Assembly (NCBI RefSeq): GCF_014253075.1
Contig: NZ_JACLZJ010000010.1
Location: forward strand, 16,507 to 80,506
From: Ochrobactrum sp. CM-21-5
Lineage (GTDB): Bacteria; Pseudomonadota; Alphaproteobacteria; Rhizobiales; Rhizobiaceae
Length of the DNA stretch: 64,000 nucleotides
Direction: 5' to 3'
Part shown: positions 41,444 through 51,599 of the stretch, piece after piece
How positions within the stretch are numbered: the stretch's first letter is position 1
How the letters are laid out: every line of letters starts with the position of its first letter
The notes under the pieces: generated by a model
Databases searched by the model: none
What the model saw: only the letters and a program-made list of their open reading frames with translations
Told to the model about the DNA's origin: nothing
Made by a program: the position numbers and the translations under genes

Positions 41444-41881
41444 ATGAGCACGGCTGATCTCAGAGCAGAAATGATTGATGCCATGGCGAAGGTTAATCGC
41501 AAATTGCGCACCGTTTTCGACGCGCGCGTGAAAGAGCGAGGGCTGACACTCGCCCGTGCTCGGACCTTGCTGGCGCTGATAGAGCAGGAAGGCCTCTACC
41601 AGAAGGAGCTGGCTGAAGCGCTGGAAATCGAGAATGCGACGATGGTTCGTCTTCTGGACGGGCTGGAGCGCCAGTCTTTCATCGAACGTCAGACGGTTCA
41701 GGGAGATCGGCGCGCCAAACGTGTGGTGATGACGGAAGAAGGCAAGGTTCTTGCTGAGCAGGTCGTAAAGCTTGCGGGGGATGTCCGCAAAGACCTGCTG
41801 GAAGATGTCAGCGACGAGGAATTGAGCACTGCGCTCAATGTCTTGCGCAAGATGTCGGCTTCGATGAACAAAACGCACTGA
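41444..41881 (+). CDS. MarR/SlyA family transcriptional regulator
   Basis: A 145-residue winged-helix dimer. The DNA-recognition region runs LTLARARTLLALIEQEGLYQKELAEALEIENATMVRLLDGLERQSFIERQTVQGDRRAKRVVMTEEG, close to SlyA, including the DRR of the wing. The N- and C-terminal helices form the dimer interface. It is a lone gene on the plus strand after the atp terminator, convergent with the GntR gene. The ligand and targets are unknown; the palindrome 18 bases upstream suggests autoregulation. Confidence 0.88.
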   Translation: MSTADLRAEMIDAMAKVNRKLRTVFDARVKERGLTLARARTLLALIEQEGLYQKELAEALEIENATMVRLLDGLERQSFIERQTVQGDRRAKRVVMTEEGKVLAEQVVKLAGDVRKDLLEDVSDEELSTALNVLRKMSASMNKTH

Positions 41882-41906
41882 ATTCGATCGGCACGTCATC
41901 CAGCTG

Positions 41907-42602
41907 TCAGGGTGCAAGGGTTCGCAGATAATCCATCAATTCGCTGGCTGTTTTGCTGGCCCGCTCCGGTTTCCGTGAAACAATAGCTTCAATCAGCGCG
42001 GCATGCGCATTGGCGGAACTGGCAATGCCTGAAGACGGTCGCAAACGGAACCAGAAGCGACGGCTGTGGGTCTGAAGCGGTGCCGCCAGACGAGCCGCAT
42101 AAGGGTTGTGCGCGGCTGCGCCCAGCACGATGTCGAATGCCTTGTCCGCGTCAAGAAACAACGATACATCTTCGGTCGGAATCGCTTGACGCATGGCATG
42201 GGCGGCTGCTTCCAGCCGTTCATAATCGCGAAGGCTGCCAAAACGGGCTGCATCACGCGCCAGAACCTGTTCAACACCTTCGCGTGCATCCAGGACTTTG
42301 CTGAAATCCTGAGGGTCTATGTGGGCAATGGCGATGCCGGAGCGCGGACGCACTTCCATGAGGCCTTCCCATGCAAGCCGCTGAATGGCCTCACGCATAG
42401 GTGTACGTCCCATGCCGGTCAGGTCGATCAGCATGCGCTCATTGACAATGACGCCCGGCTCAAGTTCGAGCGTGACTATCAGATGTTCCAGTTTGCGGTA
42501 GGCCTGCTCAGCCAGACTTTCGCTGGCCCAGCCGTCAGTCATCGCCAGTGGCATATTCGCCGGAATATCAGCGGATCTGTCGCGAATGCCTGCCTGTTCC
42601 AT
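41907..42602 (-). CDS. GntR family regulator, FCD (FadR) subfamily
   Basis: A 231-residue regulator. The N-terminal winged helix covers about 25-95 (ESLAEQAYRKLEHLIVTLELEPGVIVNERMLIDLTGMGRTPMREAIQRLAWEGLMEVRPRSGIAI). The C-terminal all-helical FCD effector domain contains DAREGVEQVLARDAARF and the metal-site pattern DADKAFDIVLGAAAHNPYAARL with an H near HAALIEAI. It is divergent from the hydroxyproline oxidase/epimerase pair, so it most likely responds to a hydroxyproline-derived ligand and controls those genes; that is an inference from context. Confidence 0.9.
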   Translation of the reverse strand: MEQAGIRDRSADIPANMPLAMTDGWASESLAEQAYRKLEHLIVTLELEPGVIVNERMLIDLTGMGRTPMREAIQRLAWEGLMEVRPRSGIAIAHIDPQDFSKVLDAREGVEQVLARDAARFGSLRDYERLEAAAHAMRQAIPTEDVSLFLDADKAFDIVLGAAAHNPYAARLAAPLQTHSRRFWFRLRPSSGIASSANAHAALIEAIVSRKPERASKTASELMDYLRTLAP

Positions 42603-42629
42603 GCGGATGTGTGCCTTTCGGTTCTACGA

Positions 42630-42669
42630 TTGACATAATTTAACCTTACAGATATATCTCTGATATATC
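42630..42669 (+). promoter_or_regulatory. Promoter with GATATATC operator repeats, hydroxyproline genes
   Basis: TTGACA (42630-42635) and TATATC (42653-42658) are spaced 17 bases, a good sigma-70 match reading toward the oxidase gene. GATATATC occurs at 42651-42658 and again at 42662-42669, covering the -10 box and start. This suits repression by the divergent GntR protein. The leader would be about 200 bases long. Confidence 0.6.
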
Positions 42670-42867
42670 AATGTCGAATTGTATTCCACCTGTGCCGGTT
42701 GCACCGCAATTCTGTGGGCTTTCATTTAGTAGGTGAAACGCTTTTGACATCGTGTCATTCCAAAAAACCGATGGACAATCCGGATACAACTGGCGTTGAA
42801 CAGATAAAGGGATTTTGCTTATCGTGCGTCTGGGTGACAGGCGGGATTGGCGGGGAGAGGCATAAGA

Positions 42868-44130
42868 ATGAAATCTGACCCGAAGGGCCAGCAGGATATT
42901 GTCATCATCGGCGCTGGTATTGTAGGCGTTGCAACGGCGGCTCTCCTTGCGGAAGCAGGGCGAGATGTGCTGGTTATCGACAGGACCGGCATCTGCGAGG
43001 AAACCAGTTCCGGCAATGCGGCGGCCCTTGCTTTCTCCGACATTCTTCCGCTCGCCTCCAAAGGGGTCATGCGCAAGGTGCCCGGCTGGCTGCTGGACCC
43101 GCTCGGGCCATTTACGATCCGTCCCTCCTATTTTCCGAAAATGGTACCGTGGCTTTACCGGTTCTGGCGCGCGAGCAGCGCGGATGCTCTGGCGAAGACA
43201 GCCATTGCACAGGCCGAGATCATGCGTCTTGCCGGCAGCGAGATGATGGCGCTGATCGACAGGGCAGGGCTGCGTGACAGGCTGCGCGAGAACGGCAATC
43301 TGGAGCTTTACGAAAGCGAAACCGAACTGGCGGCGTCGCAGCCCGGATGGGATGTGCGCGAGAAGGCCGGCATTGCCTACGAGCATGTGCGCGGGGGGAG
43401 GCTGGCCGAGTTGCAGCCGGGTCTCAGTCAGCGCTTCGTGGCTGGAACCTTTGTGCCCGGTTGGAAAAATGTGAGCGATCCGAAGCTTTTCGGCAAGGCA
43501 ATATGGGCCTATGCGGAAAGGTGCGGTGCCCGCTTCCTGCAAGCCAAAGTCACGAGCGCCAGACCCGATGACGGCGATACCAGTGTCCGTCTCGAAGACG
43601 GAACCGAGATAGAGGCAAAGCATCTGGTTTTGATGGCGGGTGCATGGTCGCGCAATCTCGCCAAGGGATTTGGCGATGCTGTTCCGCTCGACACCGAACG
43701 CGGGTACAATACCACCTTGCCGGTGGGCAGCTTCGACGTGAAGCGCCAGTTGACATTTCCGGGCCATGGCTTTGTCATTACGCCGATGGAAACGGGCTTG
43801 CGTGTTGGCGGTGCCGTTGAATTTGGCGGGCTGGATCTGCCTCCGAATTTCGCGAGATCGGAAGCCATGCTGAAGAAAGCGTCCATGTTTCTGCCGGGTC
43901 TCAAAACAGAAGGTGGGCGGCAGTGGATGGGCTATCGGCCATCCATGCCTGATTCACTGCCGGTTATTGGCCGCGCTTCAGCGGGCTGCAATATTTACTA
44001 CGGTTTCGGCCACGGCCATCTTGGCCTTACACAATCGGCGGCAACAGGGCGGCTCATCCGCGACCTGATTACCGCAGCAACACCTGCAATCGATATCTAC
44101 CCTTTCAAGCCTCAACGTTTTCGGAACTGA
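42868..44130 (+). CDS. FAD-dependent D-amino acid oxidoreductase, probably D-hydroxyproline dehydrogenase
   Basis: A 420-residue DadA-like flavoprotein. The N-terminal dinucleotide fold is VIIGAGIVGVATAALLAEAG, followed by SGNAAALAFSDILPLAS. The second FAD contact region is HLVLMAGAWSRNLAKGFGDAVPLDTERGYNTT and the end is GYRPSMPDSLPVIGRAS...GFGHGHLGLTQSAATGRL. It lies 5 bases before a 4-hydroxyproline epimerase, so the expected substrate is cis-4-hydroxy-D-proline, oxidised to a pyrroline carboxylate. The start is ATG 42868 with GGGGAGAGG. The other pathway genes (deaminase, dehydrogenase) are not in this window. A general D-amino acid dehydrogenase cannot be excluded. Confidence 0.88.
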   Translation: MKSDPKGQQDIVIIGAGIVGVATAALLAEAGRDVLVIDRTGICEETSSGNAAALAFSDILPLASKGVMRKVPGWLLDPLGPFTIRPSYFPKMVPWLYRFWRASSADALAKTAIAQAEIMRLAGSEMMALIDRAGLRDRLRENGNLELYESETELAASQPGWDVREKAGIAYEHVRGGRLAELQPGLSQRFVAGTFVPGWKNVSDPKLFGKAIWAYAERCGARFLQAKVTSARPDDGDTSVRLEDGTEIEAKHLVLMAGAWSRNLAKGFGDAVPLDTERGYNTTLPVGSFDVKRQLTFPGHGFVITPMETGLRVGGAVEFGGLDLPPNFARSEAMLKKASMFLPGLKTEGGRQWMGYRPSMPDSLPVIGRASAGCNIYYGFGHGHLGLTQSAATGRLIRDLITAATPAIDIYPFKPQRFRN

Positions 44131-44135
44131 CCATT

Positions 44136-45137
44136 ATGGCAAGACATTCCTTCTTTTGCGTCGACGGACATACATGCGGCAATCCCGTGCGTCTGGTAGC
44201 CGGTGGCGGGCCGAATCTCGAAGGTTCGACGATGATGGAAAAGCGCGCACATTTCCTGCGTGAGTATGACTGGATTCGCACTGGTCTGATGTTCGAGCCG
44301 CGCGGCCATGACATGATGTCGGGATCGATTCTTTATCCGTCGACGCGGCCAGACTGCGATGTCGCGGTGCTATTCATTGAAACGTCGGGTTGCCTGCCCA
44401 TGTGCGGGCACGGCACCATCGGTACGGTGACCATGGCTATAGAGCAGGGACTGGTGACGCCGAAAGTGCCCGGAAAGCTCAATCTCGACACGCCGGCCGG
44501 GCTGGTTGCAATCGAGTATGAGCAGAACGGACACTATGTGGGGCGCGTGCGGCTCACCAATGTTCCAGCCTTCCTTTATGCCGAAGGGCTTGAAGTGGAA
44601 TGTCCGAATCTCGGACTTATCAGGGTGGATGTCGCCTACGGCGGCAATTTCTACGCCATAGTCGAGCCGCAAGAAAATTACACGGACATGGAAGATTATT
44701 CTGCGCTGCAACTGATTGCGTGGAGTTCGGTCCTGCGCCAGCGCCTGAATGAAAACTACAAGTTCCAGCATCCGGAATTGGTGGATATCAACCGTCTCAC
44801 GCACATTTTGTGGACCGGAAAGCCAAAGCATCTGGAAGCGCATGCCCGCAACGCGGTTTTCTATGGCGACAAGGCTATCGACCGCTCGCCGTGCGGCACG
44901 GGAACCTCGGCGCGCATGGCGCAGCTTGCCGCCAAGGGCAAACTGAAGCCCGGCGACGAGTTCGTGCATGAGTCGATTATCGGTTCGCTTTTCCATGGCC
45001 GTGTGGAGCGTGCCACGGAGGTCGCCGGAGGCGCGGGGATCGTGCCGTCAATCGCCGGTTGGGCACGCATGACGGGCTACAATACGATCTTTATCGATGA
45101 CCGAGACCCGTTTGCTCACGGATTTACCGTAGCGTAA
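44136..45137 (+). CDS. 4-hydroxyproline 2-epimerase (PrpA-type)
   Basis: Interconverts trans-4-hydroxy-L-proline and cis-4-hydroxy-D-proline without cofactor, using two cysteines. Both are present: Cys90 in MCGHG and Cys253 in SPCGTG, the positions known from Brucella PrpA. The 333-residue length fits. PrpA was first described as a proline racemase and B-cell mitogen in Brucella; pairing with a D-hydroxyproline oxidase and a GntR regulator favours the hydroxyproline epimerase role. It follows the oxidase gene by 5 bases and ends before a hairpin terminator. Confidence 0.93.
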   Translation: MARHSFFCVDGHTCGNPVRLVAGGGPNLEGSTMMEKRAHFLREYDWIRTGLMFEPRGHDMMSGSILYPSTRPDCDVAVLFIETSGCLPMCGHGTIGTVTMAIEQGLVTPKVPGKLNLDTPAGLVAIEYEQNGHYVGRVRLTNVPAFLYAEGLEVECPNLGLIRVDVAYGGNFYAIVEPQENYTDMEDYSALQLIAWSSVLRQRLNENYKFQHPELVDINRLTHILWTGKPKHLEAHARNAVFYGDKAIDRSPCGTGTSARMAQLAAKGKLKPGDEFVHESIIGSLFHGRVERATEVAGGAGIVPSIAGWARMTGYNTIFIDDRDPFAHGFTVA

Positions 45138-45146
45138 AGTGGGTAC

Positions 45147-45181
45147 GGCAGGTGAAATTAACGCCTGCCTCCCAATTTTTT
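45147..45181 (+). terminator. Terminator after the hydroxyproline genes
   Basis: GGCAGG and CCTGCC pair around an 11-base loop, followed by TCCCAATTTTTT, 10 bases after the epimerase stop. Confidence 0.65.
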
Positions 45182-45296
45182 GGCATTCGATGATTGAGAA
45201 AAGTATGGAATAACCCGCCCTGGGTAGGAGAAAAGAACATATACAGGGCATTCTATAGGGGACATGACTAGTTTGTGGATGAATTGAGCCGTTAGT

Positions 45297-45315
45297 CTTT
45301 TGTCTGAGACAAAAG
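45297..45315. promoter_or_regulatory. Palindrome upstream of the liv operon
   Basis: CTTTTGTC and GACAAAAG are exact mirrors around TGA, 115 bases before livH. AGCCGTTAG occurs at 45287-45295 and again at 45336-45344, flanking it. The 292-base gap has no gene. Operator or leader hairpin are both possible. Confidence 0.5.
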
Positions 45316-45429
45316 GGGCTTGCATTCCTCTATACAGCCGTTAGGTGTAATTGACTGGGAAAAAAATGAAGCTGCACGCAATAAAGATGCGGCAATAATA
45401 TCCCGGACAGTAAAATGGGTGGCTTTTCG

Positions 45430-46338
45430 ATGGAATATTTCCTTCAGCAGGTGATCAACGGGCTGGCGCTCGGATCGATCTATGGCCTGATCGCCATCGG
45501 CTATACGATGGTCTATGGCATTATCGGCATGATCAACTTTGCACATGGCGATGTCTTTATGCTCGGCGCCTTTATGGCGCTGATTGTTTTTCTAATTATC
45601 ACGACATTCATCGGAGCGCTGCCGATCGCGCTGATGCTTCTTTTGATGATGGTCGTGGCCATGATCCTGACCGGCTTGTGGAGCTGGACGATGGAGCGCG
45701 TGGCCTACAGGCCCTTGCGCGGTTCGTTTCGCCTTGCGCCGTTGATCACGGCAATCGGCATGTCCATTGCCTTGTCGAACTTCGTTCAGGTTACGCAGGG
45801 GCCGCGCAACAAACCGGTACCGCAACTGCTTAATGGCAGCTACAGCCTGTTCGGCAGCAATGTGACGATTTCGCTGAAGCAGATCGTTGTCATCGTGGTG
45901 ACGGCGTTGCTGCTCGCGGCTTTCTGGTACGTGGTCAACCGCACCTCGCTGGGGCGTGCGCAAAGGGCTTGTGAACAAGACCGCAAAATGGCGGCGCTGC
46001 TTGGCATCAATGTCGATCGCGTCATCTCGCTCACCTTCGTGATGGGTGCGATGCTTGCGGCGGTGGCCGGTACGCTCTACCTCTCTTTTTATGGCGTGAT
46101 TTCCTTTGCCGACGGCTTCATTCCCGGCGTAAAGGCGTTCACGGCGGCGGTTCTGGGCGGTATCGGCTCGCTGCCGGGGGCGGTGGTTGGCGGTCTGCTG
46201 ATCGGTCTCATCGAGGCTCTTTGGTCAGCCTATTTCTCGATCGACTACAAGGACGTTGCCGCCTTCTCGATCCTTGCAATCGTGCTGATCTTCATGCCGT
46301 CCGGCATTCTTGGTCGTCCTGAAGTCGAAAAGGTGTAA
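45430..46338 (+). CDS. livH: Branched-chain amino acid ABC transporter permease LivH
   Basis: One of the two membrane subunits of a LIV-type importer. The 302-residue protein has about eight hydrophobic segments and begins [46 protein letters not shown], the LivH signature. The cytoplasmic loop [27 protein letters not shown] contacts the ATPases, and [22 protein letters not shown] is near the end. ATG 45430 (GGGTGG before it) matches the conserved start; ATG 45415 would add five residues. It begins a livHMGF operon with genes almost touching. Confidence 0.93.
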   Translation: MEYFLQQVINGLALGSIYGLIAIGYTMVYGIIGMINFAHGDVFMLGAFMALIVFLIITTFIGALPIALMLLLMMVVAMILTGLWSWTMERVAYRPLRGSFRLAPLITAIGMSIALSNFVQVTQGPRNKPVPQLLNGSYSLFGSNVTISLKQIVVIVVTALLLAAFWYVVNRTSLGRAQRACEQDRKMAALLGINVDRVISLTFVMGAMLAAVAGTLYLSFYGVISFADGFIPGVKAFTAAVLGGIGSLPGAVVGGLLIGLIEALWSAYFSIDYKDVAAFSILAIVLIFMPSGILGRPEVEKV

Positions 46339-46340
46339 TC

Positions 46341-47720
46341 ATGGCCGTACAGTCGAGTTCACGTCCGGATTCTCTTTTTGGCCGGGCCATCCGTGAGGGG
46401 TTCTTTGCCGGACTTCTGGCATTGGGCTTATTCAGCCTGATCATCGGTTTCAAAACCGATCAGAATATTAACAATGAGCTGGTTCTGGAGCAGCGCTGGG
46501 GCCTGCTGGCTGTCATCGTCGCGCTGGCTGCGGTCGGGCGTTTCGTCTTCATCGCGTTCATGCAGCCTTGGCTTGAGGCGCGCAAGCTTGCCAAGAGCAA
46601 GCAGCCAGCGGTTACGACCGAAAGCCCATCTTTCGTCCGGCGGCATTTCTCGCGTCTTGGTGTGGCGTTCCTCTTTGTCTACCCGGTTCTCATTGTCACC
46701 CTTCTTGGCTGGCAGGGCTCGCTCAAGTGGGTTGACAATTTCGGTGTCCAGATTCTGATCTATGTGATGCTGGCCTGGGGCCTCAATATCGTAGTGGGCC
46801 TGGCCGGTCTTCTTGATCTTGGCTATGTGGCTTTCTACGCGGTGGGCGCCTATTCCTACGCCATCCTGTCAAGCTATTTCGGTCTGTCCTTCTGGATGCT
46901 GCTGCCGCTTGCCGGCATTCTGGCCGCGACCTGGGGCGTCATTCTGGGCTTTCCGGTTCTGCGCCTGCGCGGTGACTATCTCGCCATCGTGACGCTGGCC
47001 TTCGGCGAAATCATTCGTCTGGTCCTCATCAACTGGACGGACCTGACCCGGGGCACCTTCGGTATTTCGGGCATCGCCAAGGCAACCCTCTTCGGCCTGC
47101 CTTTCAATGCCAGCAAAGACGGTTTCGCGGCGTATTTCGGCCTGAGCTTCTCGGCGGCGCATTACAAGTTCTTCCTCTATTACGTTATCCTTCTGCTTGC
47201 TTTGCTGACGGCCTGGGTCACCATTCGTCTGCGCCGCATGCCAGTCGGTCGCGCATGGGAAGCGCTGCGCGAAGATGAAATCGCCTGCCGGTCGCTCGGT
47301 ATCAACACCACCACGACCAAGCTTACGGCTTTTGCCACGGGCGCGATGTTCGGTGGTTTCGCTGGTTCATTTTTCGCAGCCCGTCAGGGCTTCGTAAGTC
47401 CCGAATCCTTCGTCTTCCTCGAATCCGCTGTCATTCTTGCCATCGTGGTTCTGGGCGGTATGGGCTCTCTGATCGGCATAGCCATCGCGGCGGTCGTCAT
47501 GATCGGCGGCACGGAAATTTTGCGCGAAATGAGCTTCCTGAAAGCGATTTTCGGGCCGGACTTCACGCCGGAACTCTATCGCATGCTGATCTTCGGACTC
47601 GCTATGGTGATTGTCATGGTCTGGAAGCCGCGTGGCTTCGTCGGCAGTCGAGAGCCGAGTGCGTTCCTGCATGAGAAGAAGATGGTGTCGGGTGCCTTTA
47701 CCAAGGAAGGGCACGGCTGA
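46341..47720 (+). CDS. livM: Branched-chain amino acid ABC transporter permease LivM
   Basis: Second membrane subunit. The 459-residue protein is long because of about 120 N-terminal residues with two extra hydrophobic segments ([37 protein letters not shown]), a DUF3382-like region known in E. coli LivM. The core has [29 protein letters not shown], the loop [29 protein letters not shown] and [20 protein letters not shown]. It starts 2 bases after livH and its stop overlaps livG by one base. Confidence 0.93.
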   Translation: MAVQSSSRPDSLFGRAIREGFFAGLLALGLFSLIIGFKTDQNINNELVLEQRWGLLAVIVALAAVGRFVFIAFMQPWLEARKLAKSKQPAVTTESPSFVRRHFSRLGVAFLFVYPVLIVTLLGWQGSLKWVDNFGVQILIYVMLAWGLNIVVGLAGLLDLGYVAFYAVGAYSYAILSSYFGLSFWMLLPLAGILAATWGVILGFPVLRLRGDYLAIVTLAFGEIIRLVLINWTDLTRGTFGISGIAKATLFGLPFNASKDGFAAYFGLSFSAAHYKFFLYYVILLLALLTAWVTIRLRRMPVGRAWEALREDEIACRSLGINTTTTKLTAFATGAMFGGFAGSFFAARQGFVSPESFVFLESAVILAIVVLGGMGSLIGIAIAAVVMIGGTEILREMSFLKAIFGPDFTPELYRMLIFGLAMVIVMVWKPRGFVGSREPSAFLHEKKMVSGAFTKEGHG

Positions 47721-49113
47721 TGGCGGAGATAAGCACTATGTCTGACATTGCGTCTGACAACGTTGAAAAAGACACCATCCTTCAGGTCGAACATCTGTCG
47801 ATGCGCTTCGGCGGTCTGGTGGCCATCAACGATCTGAGCTTCAATGTGAAGCGCGGAGACATCACAGCGATCATTGGTCCAAACGGTGCAGGCAAGACCA
47901 CGGTCTTCAATTGCATTACAGGCTTTTACAAGCCGACGGGCGGCATGCTCACCATGCATGGGAAAACGGGCGAGAAGTTCTTGCTGGAACGGCTGCCCGA
48001 TTTCCAGATCACCAAGAAGGCCAAGGTGGCGCGTACGTTCCAGAATATCAGGCTTTTCTCGGGGCTTACCGTTCTGGAAAACCTGCTCGTTGCCCAGCAC
48101 AACACGCTGATGCGCTCGTCGGGTTTCACGATCCTCGGTCTTCTCGGGCTGCCGGGTTACAAGACGGCCGCCAAAGATGCGATTGAGAAGGCACGCCACT
48201 GGCTAGAGAAAATCAACCTGATCGGACGCGCAGACGATCCGGCAGGCGATCTGCCTTACGGCGATCAACGTCGTCTGGAAATTGCCCGCGCCATGTGCAC
48301 GGAGCCGGAAATTCTCTGCCTCGACGAACCGGCGGCGGGCCTGAACCCGCGTGAGTCCGCGGAGTTGAACAAGCTTCTTCTCGATATCCGCAAGGAAACC
48401 GGAACATCGATCCTGCTCATTGAGCATGACATGTCAGTGGTCATGGAAATTTCCGACCACGTTATCGTGCTGGAATACGGCACGAAGATTTCCGACGGAT
48501 CGCCGGAGGCGGTGCGTAACGATCCACGCGTTATCGCTGCCTATCTCGGCGTTGACGATGAGGAAATCGCTGAACTTATCGAAGAGGCGGACAAGCCCGG
48601 TGTGATGGATCCCGCAGATTTCGTGGCCGCACAGCTCGTCGAAGAGGTGATCGAAGAGGAAACTGCCGAAGAAGCGAAGCTTAAACCGGCGAGAACGCCC
48701 AAAACGACAGCGACCAAGGCACTAGCCAAGAAAGCTGCGGCAGCAAAGTCTCCTGCGAAAAAAGCAGTGGGATTAGGCGCTCTTTCAGCACCACGTGGCG
48801 GCAAGGCCGACAACCTGACGCTTATAAAAGGCATCGGCACGGTCAACGAAAAGAAGCTTCACGCGCACGGAATTTATCATTTCGATCAGATTGCCACGTG
48901 GAAGAAGGCCGACATCGAACTGGCCGAATCCTATCTGGAATTCGACGGGCGTATCGCTCGCGAGGATTGGGTGGGGCAAGCCAAAAAGCTTGCAAAAGGG
49001 CAGGCGACGGAGTTCTCCAAGCGTGTCGAGGCTGGCGATGTTTCGACAAGCCACAAGACATCTCCCGCAAAAGCAGCCGCCAAACCGCGGAAGCCGACGA
49101 AGGGAGATAAATA

Positions 49114-49114
<1 letters not shown>
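47720..49114 (+). CDS. livG: ABC transporter ATPase LivG with a C-terminal helix-hairpin-helix-like extension
   Basis: ATPase of the LIV importer. Residues 20-275 are a complete LivG core: Walker A GPNGAGKT at 53-60, Q-loop region FQNIRLFSGLTVLEN, signature-region LPYGDQRRLEIARAMCTEP, Walker B LCLDEPAAGLNP, and the typical VIVLEYGTKISDGSPEAVRNDPRVIAAYLG. LivG normally ends there at about 255 residues; this one has 464. The extra part has an acidic stretch (EEVIEEETAEEA), an Ala/Lys/Pro linker ([24 protein letters not shown]), then from about 365 a domain reading LTLIKGIGTVNEKKLHAHGIYHFDQIATWKKADIEL. That resembles the HhH-type domain at the ends of some alphaproteobacterial NuoE and L21 proteins. 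Its role on a transporter is unknown. Confidence 0.93.
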
Positions 49115-49860
<746 letters not shown>

Positions 49861-49869
49861 GAGGAAATC

Positions 49870-50214
49870 ATGCAGGGAATTCTTTACGAAGAACCGTCTT
49901 TCGGGTTGTTTTTCCTCATCACCTGTCTCCTTGGCGGCTGGGCCGCGTGGATGACGGGTCGCGCTTGTGCGCAGACATGGCGTTCGTACGTGCAGCTGCT
50001 GATCTATATGATCCCGTTGGGTGCGGCGGTGCGTTTCATCCACTACGCACTCTTTGAAGGCACGCTGCTCTCGCTGCATTACTATTTGGTGGACACGATC
50101 GTGCTGATGATTATCGGCACGATCGGTTTTCGCTATACGCGCACCAAGCAAATGGTGCGCCAGTACAGCTGGCTTTATCAAAAATCTTCGCCTCTCAGCT
50201 GGAAGGAAAAATAA
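49870..50214 (+). CDS. Small membrane protein of the liv operon (DUF6867-like)
   Basis: A 114-residue protein with three hydrophobic segments (FGLFFLITCLLGGWAAWMTG; VQLLIYMIPLGAAVRFIHYAL; YYLVDTIVLMIIGTIGFRY) and a basic C-terminus (RTKQMVRQYSWLYQKSSP). It starts 9 bases after livF with AGGAGG as its ribosome site and ends before the operon terminator, so it is made with the importer. I recall similar proteins after livF in other Rhizobiales (DUF6867); no function is known to me. It could assist assembly of the permease pair. Confidence 0.82.
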   Translation: MQGILYEEPSFGLFFLITCLLGGWAAWMTGRACAQTWRSYVQLLIYMIPLGAAVRFIHYALFEGTLLSLHYYLVDTIVLMIIGTIGFRYTRTKQMVRQYSWLYQKSSPLSWKEK

Positions 50215-50217
50215 TTC

Positions 50218-50249
50218 AAAGCTTCGCCGTGCTGCGGCGAGGCTTTTTT
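50218..50249 (+). terminator. Terminator of the livHMGF operon
   Basis: AAAGCTTCGCCG and CGGCGAGGCTTT pair (one T-G) around TGCTG and run into TTTTTT, directly after the small membrane gene. Confidence 0.88.
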
Positions 50250-50260
50250 AAAAGATCACG

Positions 50261-50305
50261 TTGACAGTTTTCTTGTTCGGCGTAGATTTGCCGAGTAATC
50301 GGCAA
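50261..50305 (+). promoter_or_regulatory. Promoter and palindrome of the first binding-protein gene
   Basis: TTGACA (50261-50266) and TAGATT (50283-50288) are spaced 16 bases. Overlapping the end of the -10 box is a perfect dyad, TTGCCGA-GTAA-TCGGCAA (50288-50305), in the place where a repressor would block initiation. The gene starts 60 bases downstream. Confidence 0.6.
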
Positions 50306-50364
50306 GATAATAAGGCGATGCAGAACATCGTTTCGGGGTAAATACAATGATGGGAGTTACTATA

Positions 50365-51480
50365 ATGAAGAAATCGCTTTTTTCAGGCGTTGCTCTTGCT
50401 GCCGTTTTGGCCTTCGGGGGCTCGGCCTGGGCTGATGTACTTCTTGGTCTCGGCGTTCCGGTGACGGGCCCGAATGCCGTTTACGGCGCGCAGATCCAGA
50501 AGGGTGCGGAAGCCGCAATCAAGGAAATCAACGATGCCGGCGGCATCAATGGTGAGAAAATTGCAATCACCATTGGCGACGACGTGTCCGATCCGAAGCA
50601 GGGCATTTCGGTTGCCAACAAGTTTGCCGCCGATGGCGTAAAGTATGTCATCGGCCATTTCAATTCCGGCGTTTGTATTCCGGTTTCGACGGTCTATGCA
50701 GAAAATGGCATTCTGGAAATCTCGCCGGGCTGCACCAATCCCGTTTATACAGAGCAGGAACTGTGGAACACCTTCCGCACCTGCGGCCGTGATGATCAGC
50801 AGGGTATCGTCGCAGGCCAGTATATCATCGATAAATTCAAGGACGCCAAGATCGCGGTCATTCACGACAAGACGCCTTATGGTCAGGGTCTTGCCGATGA
50901 AACCAAGAAAACCCTTAATGAAGGCGGCGTGAAAGAAGCTGTTTATGAAGGCGTCAATGTCGGCGAGAAGGATTTCTCGGCTCTCATTGCCAAGCTCAAG
51001 CAACAGGGCATCACGGTTCTTTACTGGGGTGGGCTGCATGCTGAAGCCGGTCTCATCATGCGCCAGCTTGCCGATCAGGGATTGAAGGTTCAGTTCATTT
51101 CGGGTGATGGTATCGTGTCGAACGAACTTGCTTCGATCGCTGGTGATGCGGTAGCCGGAACGCTGAACACCTTCGGCCCGGACCCGCGCAACAATCCGGA
51201 CAATGCCGAACTCGTGAAGAAATTCCGCGATGCCGGTTTCGAGCCTGAAGCCTATACGCTTTATTCCTATGCCGCTGTTCAGTCTCTGGCACAGGCAGCA
51301 AAGGCCGCTGGCAGCAACGACCCGCAGGAAGTTGCCAAGGCGATGAAGGAAAAGGGGCCGTTCAAGACCGTGCTCGGCGATCTTTCCTATGACGAAAAGG
51401 GTGATCCGAAGCTCCCTGGCTACGTCATGTATAAATGGGAAAAGGGTGCTGACGGGAAGTATACTTACGTTCAGCAGTAA
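50365..51480 (+). CDS. livJ: Periplasmic amino acid-binding protein, LivJ/LivK type, paralogue 1
   Basis: A 371-residue class I binding protein that delivers branched-chain or related amino acids to the adjacent importer. The signal peptide is [23 protein letters not shown], cleaved near residue 23. The mature part has [39 protein letters not shown], and [13 protein letters not shown]. In the ligand-loop segments it has Cys104 (GVCIPVS) and Cys123 (SPGCTNP), where paralogue 2 has Ser and Thr; Cys140 is shared. ATG 50365 is used; two ATGs 15-18 bases earlier lack spacing from GGAG. It has its own promoter and terminator, so it can be made in excess of the permease. Confidence 0.92.
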   Translation: MKKSLFSGVALAAVLAFGGSAWADVLLGLGVPVTGPNAVYGAQIQKGAEAAIKEINDAGGINGEKIAITIGDDVSDPKQGISVANKFAADGVKYVIGHFNSGVCIPVSTVYAENGILEISPGCTNPVYTEQELWNTFRTCGRDDQQGIVAGQYIIDKFKDAKIAVIHDKTPYGQGLADETKKTLNEGGVKEAVYEGVNVGEKDFSALIAKLKQQGITVLYWGGLHAEAGLIMRQLADQGLKVQFISGDGIVSNELASIAGDAVAGTLNTFGPDPRNNPDNAELVKKFRDAGFEPEAYTLYSYAAVQSLAQAAKAAGSNDPQEVAKAMKEKGPFKTVLGDLSYDEKGDPKLPGYVMYKWEKGADGKYTYVQQ

Positions 51481-51509
51481 TCCTTGCATAACACGATAGA
51501 CCATTAGAA

Positions 51510-51541
51510 AAAAATGCCCGGTCATTGTGCCGGGCATTTTT
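51510..51541 (+). terminator. Terminator after the first binding-protein gene
   Basis: AAAAATGCCCGG and CCGGGCATTTTT form a perfect 12-bp stem around TCATTGTG. Confidence 0.92.
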
Positions 51542-51599
51542 CTGTGTCTTATCTATTCCGCATAAACCTATGCGAAAAGCGCTCAAAGTGGCTATAAAT

